Position numbers and translations under genes: made by a program. This document shows positions 33,663 to 44,251 of a DNA stretch of 64,000 nt, piece after piece. Each line of letters begins with the position of its first letter. Positions within the stretch are counted from its first letter, which is position 1. The DNA is from Craterostigma plantagineum (taxonomy: Eukaryota > Streptophyta > Magnoliopsida > Lamiales > Linderniaceae), in assembly GCA_027422505.1 (NCBI GenBank), contig JAPQWV010000028.1:6972001-7036000 (forward strand), given 5' to 3'. Under the pieces are notes generated by a model that was not told the origin of the DNA, searched no databases, and saw only the letters and a list, made by a program, of their open reading frames with translations.

Positions 33663-36600
33663 TCTTTGCAGGCCTCTCATGTGTGGTACTTAGATTCCGG
33701 TTGCTCCACACACATGACTGGGAAGAAAGAACTGTTGAGCAACTACGTAGACAAGACAGGTGGACTGGTGCGCTTTGGTAATAGCAATGGTGCTAGAGTC
33801 CTTGGTTATGGCGATCTCATATGCAATCGACTCACAATTAAACAAGTTTCGTATGTTGAAGGACTGACACACAACCTCTTATCAATAGGACAGTTCAGTG
33901 ATATTGGACTTTAAGTTGTGTTTCTAAAGAAAACTTGCAAAATTCTCAATGCCAATGGTGAAGAACTTCTCACTGGAACTCGCAAGACAAATCTTTACAC
34001 CATAGATATTAGAACTGTCAAACCAAAGACTGATATCTGCCTAATCTCCAAAGCAACTTCAACTCAAAATGACTTATGGCACCAGCGGTTATCTCATCTT
34101 AACTTCAAGACTCTCAACAAGCTGTCAACCAACAAATTGGCTATAGGACTACCACCACTGAAGTACCAAAAAGAGCATATATGCTCTGCTTGTGAGAAAG
34201 GAAAAATGAAAAAAGCTTCACATCCTACAAAACACACAGCATCCACTCAACATCCTCTAGAGCTTTTACACATGGATCTGTGTGGCCCAATGTGAACTGA
34301 AAGCATAAGTGGAAAGCGGTATATGCTGGTTATCGTCGACGACTATTCCCGATATACTTGGATACGCTTCTTACGAACTAAATTAGAGACAGTCGAACAT
34401 ATTCCAAACCTAATCAGAACAACACAGAACCTACTCCAGAGCAGTGTTAAAATAGTTAGATCAGACAATGGAACAGAATTCAAGAATCAACAGCTCAGTG
34501 ACTTCTACGAATCCATAGGGATTACTCAACAGTTTTCTGCTATCTACATACCTCAACAAAATGGGTTGTCGAAAGGCGAAATCGAACACTCGTAGAGGCC
34601 GCCCGAACAATGATCATCCAATCATCACTACCTCATTTCCTTTGGGCTGAAGCAATGAATACCGCTTGCTATACTCAGAATCGCACAAACATTCATCTAA
34701 GATTTGGTAAGACGCCCTATGAACTTATAAACGGAAGACTGCCCAACATTGCCCATTTTCGAATTTTTGGATGCAAGTGCTTCGTCGCCAACGATCGCGA
34801 AGACAAGTCCAAGCTTGATCCAAAAGCAACTGAAGGAATTTTCGTAGGCTACTCTGCACAATCTAAGGCGTACAGGATATTTCTCAGAGACAGAAGAACG
34901 ATCATTGAAAGTATAAATGTTACCTTTGATGAGGGGCTCGAACTTTCTACTGGACATAGCAGTTTGGGACAAGTATCTAGAACGCCACACCTTATTCACT
35001 CTCATACAGAAGAAGGAGAGTGTTCGAGAGATGCCTCTGAACGGAACACTTCAGAACCAGGATCGGACAAAGGAAATTTGAAGCCAGATCAACAAGCAAT
35101 TGACAATTCTAGACAAAGCAACCCCACATGCTTCACTCAACGAGCTCAAGAGGAACTGGATCTGGATCTACTCTTTGAACATATATATCCCTCAAAATCA
35201 GACAAGACCATCCACCGATCCCTTTCCAAATACTGAATCCAGTCCTAGACCTATTCCTAACCAGACAATTCCTCCCTCAGATGCAGAAGCCTCGATCCCA
35301 GCAACTCTGACAACAACACAGACAGAGGCCTCTTCTTCAACTTCAGCCGGCAACACTCCCGCGTCTGCGCTCAACTATCCACTAAGTGAGGAATCGCAAA
35401 TAGACGAATCGACATTACCCCACGAAAAGAAATGGGTTCGACATCATCCTACAGATCAAATAATAGGAGATCCCAATACAGGAGTAATGACTAGAAGATC
35501 ACATTCAAATGAATGTAATTTCACCTGTTTCTTGAGCCAAACAGAACCTAAACGAGTAGTTGACGCACTACGGGATCCTAACTGGATAGTGGCTATGCAA
35601 GAGGAGATTAATCAATTCGAACGTCTCAAAGTCTAGAACTTAGTTCCTCGTCCAAAAGGGAAGACTGTGATCAGAACAAAGTGGGTATTTAAAAACAAAA
35701 AGGATGAAGATGGTGTTGTAGTTCGAAACAAAGCCAGGCTCGTTGCTAAGGGATATAATCAACAGGAAGGAATTGATTACGATGAAACGTTTGCCCCTGT
35801 AGCCCGAATCGAAGCTATTAGGTTATTCCTTGCATATGCAGCACACAAAGACTTTACTGTCTATCAAATGGACGTAAAAACAGCCTTCTTGAACGGAATT
35901 CTGAAAGAAGAAGTGTATGTGTCACAGCCAGACGGATTTCTCAATACTGATCATCCCGACTTTGTTTACAAACTCGACAAATCACTGTATGGACTTAAAC
36001 AAGCTCCATGGGCCTGGTATGAGGTGCTATCCGACTTTCTTATCTCCTCAGGTTTCACTAAAGGGAAAATTGACACTACTTTGTTCGTAAAGAAAGATGG
36101 TTCTGATATCATGCTTGTGCAAATCTACGTAGATGATATCATTTTTGGCTCTACTAACCCTAAACTTTGTGAAGAATTTAGCATTCTGATGCAATCACAA
36201 TTTGAAATGAGTATGATGGGAGAAATGTCCTTCTTCCTCGGATTACAAATCAAACAACTTCAGGATGGGATTTTTATCAATCAATCTAAGTACATCCACG
36301 ATATTCTCAGAAAATATGGGATCGACAAGAGCAAATCATCAAGCACACCAATGTCCACCTCATGCTCCCTCGATGCAGATCACTTAGGTGAACCTGTAGA
36401 TGTTACTCATTACAGAGGGATCATTGGATCACTGCCAGTCGACCAGACATCCTATTCTCTACATGCCTCTGTGCTCGATTTCAAGCTAACCCCAAGAAGT
36501 CGCATCTTCATGCTGTCAAAAGAATCTTGAAGTATCTGAAAGGAATACCAGACCTTGGACTGTGGTATCCTAAGTATGAAACTAATAGGTATTCTGACGC

Positions 36601-37051
36601 AGACTTTGCAGGGTGCAGACTGGACAGAAAAAGCACTTCTGGACACATCCAATTCCTAGGCGACAAGCTTGTATGTTGGGCCTCGATGAAACAAAATTGT
36701 GCGTCAACTTCCACGGCGGAAGCAGAATACGTCGTTGCAGCAAGTTGCTGCTCACAAATTTTGTGGATCAGAACTCAACTACGGGACTACGGGTTTGATC
36801 TAAATAGAATTCCTGTTTACTGTGATTCCAAGAGTGCTATCGCAATTACATGTAACCCTGTTCATCACTCACGCACTAAGCACATAGATCTTCGATATCA
36901 CTTCATAAAGGACCACGTAGAAAGAGGCATAATAGAAATGTACTTTGTCAATACAGAGTTTCAACTAGCCGATTTGCTTACAAAAGCATTGGATGAAAAA
37001 CGCTTCCAATTCTTAGTTGCAAAGTTGGGAATGTTGAACCTCAATTTTTAA
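33663..37051 (+). pseudogene. Pol of element A: protease, integrase, reverse transcriptase, RNase H, broken
   Basis: Protease motif WYLDSGCSTHMTG near 33687. Integrase zinc region (H and H in LWHQRLSHLN, C and C in CSACEKG), catalytic Asp in VIVDDYSRY and in VRSDNGTEF, then a one-base loss near 34562 just before the catalytic Glu. Reverse transcriptase 35667-36530 has [19 protein letters not shown] and the catalytic YVDD. RNase H 36527-37051 has YSDADFAG, STAEAEYV and TKHIDLRYH. Breaks: TAA 33912-33914, TGA 34293-34295, a frame change between 35060 and 35236, TAG 35634-35636, and a frame change near 36480-36530. Confidence 0.93.
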
Positions 37052-37236
37052 TTTCGATTATGCCTTCCTACAGCTCACTATTTATCTATTTGCTATGTTT
37101 TACTTCTCTCTTATTCTGTGCGTGCCTATTATGTTAATTAGTTAATTAGGACTTTACTTTTTTCTTTCTTCTTCCTATTTTTCAATAAATTTTCTTGTTT
37201 TCAATAAGTCGATGTAGCGCCAATGCTGATGGCAAT

Positions 37237-37421
37237 ACATCGAGGGGGAGAAATGCTATATCCATGCATCGAGGGGGAGTAAGTGAATTCTATCCATACA
37301 TCGAGGGGGAGTAAGTGTATTCATTCAATCATTCCATTTTTAAGATACTCGATAGGCATTGTGTCTAGGGGGAGTTTTTCAACAAATACTTATTCAAGAA
37401 ATTCAAACATTTAGGGGGAGT
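37237..37421 (+). repeat. Five extra PPT-like GAGGGGGAG tracts
   Basis: Purine tracts lie at about 37242, 37271, 37303, 37367 and 37413, three of them inside a repeated CATCGAGGGGGAG unit. The PPT that matches the 3' LTR is at 43231. They could prime internal plus-strand synthesis. Confidence 0.8.
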
Positions 37422-37476
37422 TTTCGTACAACAACTCTCTCAAACACGTAAAACATTCATAATACGCAGATAACTC

Positions 37477-37650
37477 TCAAAAACTCGTATGCCCTATTAA
37501 GACCCAAAGCAGAATAGCAAGTAAAACAGCGAATAAGCTCAAAAGAAGGAAAATCTCAAAAACCAGCATATTCAAGTTATGCTCAAAGTCACGTCTTAAC
37601 TCTGCCTGTTCCTTGAGCTTCTTCTCTTCTTCCTGCTTCTGCCAATTCAT
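37477..37650 (-). CDS. Antisense 57-residue membrane-anchored small protein, element A
   Basis: On the strand opposite to element A, ATG 37650 opens 57 codons. The first ~28 residues are highly charged (MNWQKQEEEKK, then RRDFEHNLN). Residues ~29-51 are a continuous hydrophobic helix (VFEIFLLLSLFAVLLAILLW), followed by a short tail ending HTSF. This is the layout of a tail-anchored or single-pass membrane protein. Element D has a 57-codon homologue (52968-53141), also antisense: 28 of 57 residues identical by eye, no gap, and the same MNW start and T-x-F end. A TATAAATAG box lies 79 bp upstream. I do not recognise the family; function is unknown. Conservation between strongly diverged elements argues for selection on the protein. 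Confidence 0.7.
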   Translation of the reverse strand: MNWQKQEEEKKLKEQAELRRDFEHNLNMLVFEIFLLLSLFAVLLAILLWVLIGHTSF

Positions 37651-37720
37651 CTGTAAACGAGAAAATTAGAAATGAGTTAGTTCTTAGACGTAAGATACCT
37701 CAATGAGATTTGAGACATAT

Positions 37721-37729
37721 CTATTTATA
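37721..37729 (-). promoter_or_regulatory. TATA box of the antisense gene in element A
   Basis: TATAAATAG on the minus strand, 79 bp before the ATG. A bZIP-like TGACGTAAG lies about 20 bp further upstream. Element D has the same 9-mer at 52896-52904. Confidence 0.6.
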
Positions 37730-38019
37730 GACAAGAAGGAAACTTACGTCATTTATTATCCCGACATTAAGACGAATTTTTGACTAAGGCGACGATTTTT
37801 TTTTCTCCAATAAGGATATCATATCATGAAAATCGATCTTGAAAAACTCATAGATTTGATGTTATCCTAGTGATTGATCGAGTCAAATTGGTAGTATTTG
37901 GGTCATTACTAGATTACTTGATATCTTTGGTAAGTCGAAAAACTCGTACATTCGCCTTTTCTTACTAGGTCAATTTTTTTAAAAAAAAACTTTCATTGCA
38001 TATCATTTATTAGAATTAA

Positions 38020-39440
38020 GTTCGCGAACTTCACATTACAAAATTTTTTTGCGACCCAAAACTGCTGGCCCGTAAAGGTTCGCAAACTACTCGTTTGCGA
38101 ATCGAAAGCTTAATTAGCAAAATCATAATTCGCGAAATTAGTGATAACTCATGGACACTTCGCGAATTCATTTTATTTCCAAATCTGCGAACCGTAAATT
38201 TCAAAAAGTATTAAATTTCTGATTTGCGAACTGATTCTTCAAAACTTCACCAAGGGACAATTCGCGAACTCTCAGTGGGCCTCTTTAACTAAAAATTTCG
38301 CGGCCCAGTTTTAAACTAAATTTTTTATCTTTCGGCCCGCGAAATTTCCTTATCTAATTCGCGAATTTCCCCAAATCAGATTTTACGAACCCTAAAATCT
38401 CAAAATCTCTCAAAACGCGTCGAACTCAACTTTGGATTTTCGTTGCTGTGCTCTCTCCGTCCACACACACACACACTCACAGATTTCGTTGAGGTAAGGA
38501 AGAAACAGTCTTTAAATCTTAATTATTCATGTATTCTCTTCTTTTTTTTTGCAGGTCCGAAATCGGAAAAGAACAGGGTGTTCGTCTCTTTTTATGTTTG
38601 ATCTTGTGTGTTCTATAATCATTTTTAACTCATACTTTGTTTAGATGATTATCGTGAAAAAGAGTACGAACTGTGTTGACCGGATTCTTCAATTTCGTTT
38701 TTGAAATCAATGTTCTGCGAATAGGTTTTTCTGGGCTTTATTCAAAAATTTTCTTTTTGATCTTTCTGTTCGTGATTCGCGAATTGAATATGTGTTTTTG
38801 CGAATCCACCCGTAGAATAAGTTCGCAAAATGAATTCGTAAAATGTGTTAGTAAAATGCTTTCGCACTTTTAAGTTGACTGATTGACCAACTAAAAAAAA
38901 AATTTTACTAATCTAAATTCGCGAACTGCCTTCCCAGATGCAATTCGCGAACTAATGTTTCGCGGGTCGTGTTTAATCTTGTCAATTCGCGAACTGCCGA
39001 ATTCGCAAACCTTTATTCGCAAATCTTTTCTAATTCGCACTTCGCGAACTGTCAATTCACACTTCGCCAAATTCTTTTCAAAGTTCAAAATCGATTCGCG
39101 AAATTCCTTTGACAGACTCGCAAATTTCCAAATTCGCAAAATTCGTACCTCGCAAAATTTCCAACTTGCGAACTAGTATTTCGAACTATACTTTTCAAAT
39201 ATTTTTAAAATCCAGTTCGCAGACCCCGAATTTCCCAATTTACACTTAACTTTGTCAATTCGCAAATTGAATCTTCTCAATTCAAACTAATTCGCAAAAG
39301 GGACAGCGAAATTTTTTTTTAAAAAAACTTCAGTCTTCACGGACCTGCACATCATCAAGTTCGCAATTCAAATTACAACTCGCGAAAATTTCAATTTCAA
39401 AACTAACTCGCAAAACAAATTCTGAAACCTTTTGAAAAAT
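38020..39440 (+). repeat. Post-pol spacer array of TTCGCGAA words in element A
   Basis: Dozens of TTCGCGAA, TTCGCAAA and TTTGCGAA variants separate pol from the additional ORF. A GAGGTAAGG donor-like site at 38491-38499 and TTGCAG acceptor-like sites at 38549-38554 and 39607-39612 could splice a leader onto the downstream ORF, whose ATG is 39623. No other gene is seen. Confidence 0.75.
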
Positions 39441-39622
39441 CTGTTTCAGTTCGCGAAACATACTTTATCAAAATTTCAACACTTTGCTTTCGTGATAAAC
39501 ACTTTGCACATTTTGAACCAAACAGTTAGTTGCTTTAACAAAATTCTTCAAAATAATTCCGCATATCTTCATATAATAATTTATTCACAATTCGTTTTCT
39601 CTCATATTGCAGTTTCGACAGA

Positions 39623-42600
39623 ATGACTACTCCAGCAGATCTTGTCTACTCTACCTCCAAATGGATTATGATCAAAGACAACAACTATCAACTCGACTTG
39701 AACACTTTCAAATGTCAAGAAGAGATCATCCCATCCATTCTGAGAAACCACCACCTGGGATACGCCTTCTCTGCATCAGTCCCAGTTCCTACTGTGTATC
39801 TCCAACAGTTCTGGGGGACTATGACTACCAAAATCTCTCAGGACAACAACACTTACTATGAAGCCCAAATCGCAAACGAGACCGTCAGAATCACTAGGGA
39901 CTTTCTTCGACAAATTCTTCGGCTGCCGACTCAACCAGATTATGAACATGAGGCATCCGAGGACGAGCTCATCGCAGATATGTTGAAAATGGGTTACTAT
40001 AGCTCACTCAAGTTTGTTTCCCGTTTTCAACAATCAATGATTCCACATCCGTGGCGAACTCTTTTCGCAATTGTCAACAAGTGCTTCTCACCAAAGCACT
40101 CAGGATGGGACAGATGCAACATTACGATCCTCCGAATCTTTCACGGGATCGCCTTCAGGAAAGGATAGGACTATGCCAAGCTAATCACAATGGACCTGGA
40201 CGATCAGCTTCATCAGAGATCAAAGTCCAAATCGAAAAAGACACAGAATCTGCCCTATCCCCGGTGGTTCTCACTAATGATCCACCACTTTATGACCACA
40301 ACACCGGGGATACCAACAAGGCCGCAAGAAGAAAACTACACCCCTCCCAAACTCAAATTTCTTCAAAAAGGAAAGACTAACGAGAAGTACTCGCGCACAC
40401 CAATGCCAGTTCCGTGCGCCACCTTACTACTTGCTAGCCCAGATGACATTGAAAAGTACTGCCATAAGTATAACATTCCCCACCCCATGACTCAGGTCGA
40501 CCCACCCGAGTCTAACCCAGGGGTTAGTGAGACAGAGAGAGCGAAAACAAGAGAGAGAGAGAGGGAACGAGTGAGGGCCTGAGAGAACCCATAGAACAAC
40601 AGATAGTACCTCAACCATCCCAACCGACCCAACAACTACTCATTACTGTTCAACCTCATGAGGAACGACCATCAAAAGAGCAACCAGAACCACCACAAAT
40701 CGTCGTTCCCGTGTTAGAAACTATCCAAACTACCCAGTCAGATACAGCCGGGTCACCCAATAGGATAGGAGACGCCGCAGTCGACCCAACGGCGCAAATG
40801 CAACTTGCACCAGACCATTCACCTGCCTCCCAACAGGCACGTGTCTCAAAATCCCCAGAACCTCCTCAAATATCTGTCATGTCACCTCGGCTCCTGTGTC
40901 CACTCCACAACAAATAATCACCATCCCTACGACACAGCCCGAGTCTCCGCCTGTCCTTCAGGCATCAACGCCCATAGAAGAGCCTCAGATTGAGGCCCTT
41001 CGAGGATTGGACGGAAGCCTCATGGATGATGATGATCTCAGCAGCACAGCATCCGAGAGCCACCGACCAGAACCTAGTTCTGGACGAGTGCTAACGGGAA
41101 GTGGCCCCGGTGAAAGCTCCACTCCATTCCATCTTATCGATGTGCCCATAACGACCCGAGCACCATCTTCTAAAGATGTGTCGCAAGGAGAGGTCGGAAG
41201 ACCCGTGGAAACTGAAGTCCACCGGACTTCGGTTGACGAGGGCCACCGTCCAGAACCTAGTTCTGAACGTGTGATAACGGCTAACCCAACAAGCGCCGGA
41301 GCACCATCCTCAACTCCTCAAGCTGTGACGATGCATTACCTGGAGAATCGCTTTTTTGAGTTCTTTGAATCCGTGACCTTACCACGGGTTCGAGGACTCG
41401 TTAAGGATGCCATGCAGTCAGCCTCCACGGACAAAGGAAAGGCACCCGTAGGAGAACAGCCGTCACAGCCTCGTATCATCTCACTACCACCACCACGAGT
41501 CACTCCTGAACCCAGCCCATACAACATGCCTCTACTTGAGCTCTTCGACGTAGGTATCTCCCGAATTATCGAACTCGACAATCAGCGGACTCCGGACGAA
41601 GAAGATTTCTACAAAAAGCTGATTAAAGGCGGAATCATACCTGACCCATGCACATGTAGTCAGGAAGGCTCTAGACAGAAACATCGTCATGACGATCCTG
41701 ATGACCAAGATCGCCCTGAGGGGGAGAAGAGACCAAGAGTCATGTATTCGGTCACTCGCGGCGGACGAGGGTGCGGGGTCCTAACTCGTGGAGGCGGTTC
41801 TTCCCGACAATCCAACCCACCACCAAGGTCCTCTAGGGGCAGACAAGCTACGCCAGGGCCGAACCAGACAATTTCCCTTGACGAAGTCGAATCTGGCTCC
41901 TTGAGGATTTCCACCCAATCAGTCCAAACAACCACAACCCCACATCTCACAAGCCAGATAAGTCCCCAAACTTCCATCCCATCCCTTCAGATCGACAATC
42001 CAGACACCTTAGTCGAAGAACTTTACAATCCACATGATGTTGTGGAGAGGTACATCTTTGGCGAGGAATGGAGAACTCATCCTGTTAATCCGACTATGGC
42101 CAGAAACCTTATGGACAATGCTAGATACTTTCTCTCGAAAGCTAACATTAGTCTAATTCGTCTTGAAGATGAGGAGCTCGAGGAAGGAGAAGACTACGAA
42201 GCAGAGATACCCGAACTTCCAGAACTTCTACAACACACGGTCATAGACGAGGATTGCCCTCCAGATACACACAAAGGAATTGACGAGCTACAACTTCCAT
42301 GGAAAAATGTGAAGGTTAATGCTCCTTATCAAGAAGAGATACGAAGGAAAATCTGGAGGAGGGAAGATAGGATCTTGAAGGTGGATGAACTTGACCTCAG
42401 AGGTTTAACGCATTTCCCACGATCAAAAGCCGTTCAGTACCTGCTATCTATCCGTCGAACACTGATGTTCAGAGGAAAAGGAACGAACGTCGATGATCTC
42501 CGAAGACTTGAGGCAAAACGACCCAGAATCAAACAAATTCTGACTGTTCGAAAGGAGCGATTTGGAGACATTGATTTCCCTATTTACATTGTACGACGTG

Positions 42601-43196
42601 AAGATAATTCAGCTGAAGAACTGAGTGAAGGGGATCTTTCCTATCTCAGAGGTGAAGACATTGATCAATTAGTAGGGGATTATAGGAGGCTTGGAGTACT
42701 CAGGTCTCCAGAATTAAGGATGGGCTATGCCTCATTAAAAAGGTTCATGTTGCGTCAAGTCAAGTTCAACTCTACACATGACCTCCAAATGGCACTTGAA
42801 AGCAACATAAAAAGAGTGAATCTCACGAAGCCCTCCTTTGAAGCACCTGAGTCAGAGAGCTACGGAGAAGGCCATATCTTTGATGGAGAAGACCCTTCAG
42901 TAATCTACATCAATTACAAGGGAGAGAAGAGACTGATGAGAAGATCAGAAATCCACAAGTTCTGTGATGGAACTCTCCGTATTATTCTTGCTAAGCTCAA
43001 GAGGATCGTAGAGGAAATGAGAGAAGTAGAATATGAAGTACAACAGAAGTATCATCAGATGATAGAAATCATCTCCGACAAAATCTCTTTTCGTAGAAGA
43101 TTGAGATCATATGAATTAAGACTTGGACTCAGAAGATCAGCCTACAAACTTCTGGAACCTCGGCCTCCTCCTCACTCGAAGAAAAAGAAGACTTGA
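39623..43196 (+). pseudogene. Additional (env-position) ORF of element A, broken
   Basis: This lies where SIRE-type elements carry an ORF after pol. The N-terminal ~190 residues (VPTVYLQQFWGTM, HPWRTLFAIVNKCF) resemble, from memory, proteins annotated beside copia pol in Asteraceae genomes. A TAG at 40166-40168 and a TGA at 40580-40582 break it, with frame changes before the long open part 40896-43196 (766 codons). That part has a Pro/Ser/Thr-rich low-complexity half, a basic RGGRGCGVLTRGGG segment, then a Glu/Arg-rich helical half and a final HSKKKKT. I see no signal peptide or membrane helix, so 'envelope' is not supported. Shorter relatives are detectable in B and D. Confidence 0.7.
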
Positions 43197-43230
43197 ACAC
43201 TTAGATAGGTTTATTTGTAAATTGGACACT

Positions 43231-43241
43231 TAGGGGGAGAA
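43231..43241 (+). other. Polypurine tract of element A
   Basis: TAGGGGGAGAA directly before the 3' LTR; it primes plus-strand DNA synthesis. Confidence 0.9.
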
Positions 43242-43540
43242 TGTTAGGAATATTTTAGAAGTGTCCAAAATATTTGTTCTAAGTCTTGTTGGTTCTTTAC
43301 TATGTTTTTATACGTTACGCTTAAGTTAGATGGGTTGTAGTTGTATTGGGTTTGTTAGGGGCCCAATGGGCTTAAATACCTTACAAGGTATTTAAGCTTA
43401 AACCCTAACCATCACTAATCAAGTTTCCATTTTTGTAAAACTACTTCACATATCGCAGACTCTCTAAACCCTTAAAACACTGTTCAAGTTTATAACAAAG
43501 AATCAATCTACTCAGTGTTATTGGATAAACTGGAATTACA
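43242..43540 (+). repeat. 3' LTR of element A
   Basis: 299 bp, one substitution from the 5' LTR; followed by the GACCA target duplicate. Confidence 0.95.
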
Positions 43541-43954
43541 GACCATCTCACGTACATGAGGCGGGACCATCTCAGGTGCACGAAGCTGTTAACCCGTCCT
43601 TCTTTGACGATTTTTCGCCCTTCTTGCAGTCATCTGCAGCCCAACACAACTCACAGCCATGATTATATGGATCATCAGGTATGTTAAATTATTCTAAATT
43701 ATTTACTAAAATTTAAATTAAATATTAATTTAACACATCACATCTTAGGCGTTTATGACACCTTCACCGCGACCGCGACGTCCTCGCAGTCCGGTAGATG
43801 ACGCGGAGCAAGTTAACCGTCGAGGAAATAGAATTTGTAGGCCAGCTCCTTGTGGGACCGGCGGTCATCTGGCGCATCACTCCTGATAGATCGTTATGTG
43901 AAGCGTTTTTTTTTGTATTGACTATTATACGCTTTCGAAAAATTTGAATTTGTG

Positions 43955-43955
43955 A

Positions 43956-43996
<41 letters not shown>

Positions 43997-44070
43997 GGTT
44001 ATTATTGTTATTATTAATTTTATTATTGTTAATATTCTTATTATTATATTTATTTTTGTTAATATATTAG

Positions 44071-44104
<34 letters not shown>

Positions 44105-44240
44105 TATTGTTATTCTTATTATTGTATTTATTGTTATTATTATTATTGTATTTATTGTTATTATTATTTTTTTATTATTATATTTATCGTTATTATTATT
44201 TTATTATTATATAAATTATTATTATTTTATTTATTATTAA
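43955..44240. repeat. (ATT)n microsatellite
   Basis: About 280 bp of ATT/GTT trinucleotides. It lies at the truncated end of the MULE2 transposase. The open frame across it is low-complexity Ile/Leu and not a gene. Confidence 0.92.
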
Positions 44241-44251
44241 GACCAGCTCAG

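Larger units (their letters stand above)
29616..43540 (+). mobile_element. Copia element A (SIRE-like), complete, recently inserted
   Basis: The 13.9-kb element has 299-bp LTRs differing at one base, GACCA target duplicates (29611-29615 and 43541-43545), a tRNA-Met primer site and a PPT. In order: leader with TTCGCGAA words, gag, pol, a block of extra PPT-like tracts, an antisense small ORF, a second TTCGCGAA spacer, and a long additional ORF before the 3' LTR. Gag and pol carry many stops and frameshifts, so it cannot move by itself despite its age. Confidence 0.95.
28356..43885 (+). pseudogene. Plant mobile domain (PMD) gene, 5'-truncated, split by element A
   Basis: Visible exons are about 28356-28597, 28672-28787, 28859-29387, 29460-29615 continued at 43546-43678, and 43749-43885, all with GT-AG borders. 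The protein has PMD features (WSSAVLAFLYRESC, GGPLRLLQ, WAYVRILPFQP, HYPERVLRQFG) as in MAIL-like proteins and the relatives carried by MULEs. The 5' end is removed by the Athila LTR. In the last large exon a 24-bp unit encoding GPSHVHEA was already repeated, and element A landed in it. A one-base frameshift near 43655 ends the frame at 43660-43662, although the conserved last exon (RPAPCGTGGHLAHHS) follows. A MULE cargo gene is likely. Confidence 0.75.

Noticed and set aside
35100..35636. A separate gene between integrase and reverse transcriptase of element A
   Set aside because: It is the usual low-complexity linker of copia pol in a shifted frame.
39623..43196. Calling the additional ORF a true envelope gene
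   Set aside because: No signal peptide, membrane helix or furin-like site is visible; position alone is not enough.
43995..44240. Hydrophobic ORF resembling a membrane protein
   Set aside because: It is the (ATT)n microsatellite read as Ile/Leu/Val and has no conserved counterpart, unlike the 57-residue antisense ORFs.
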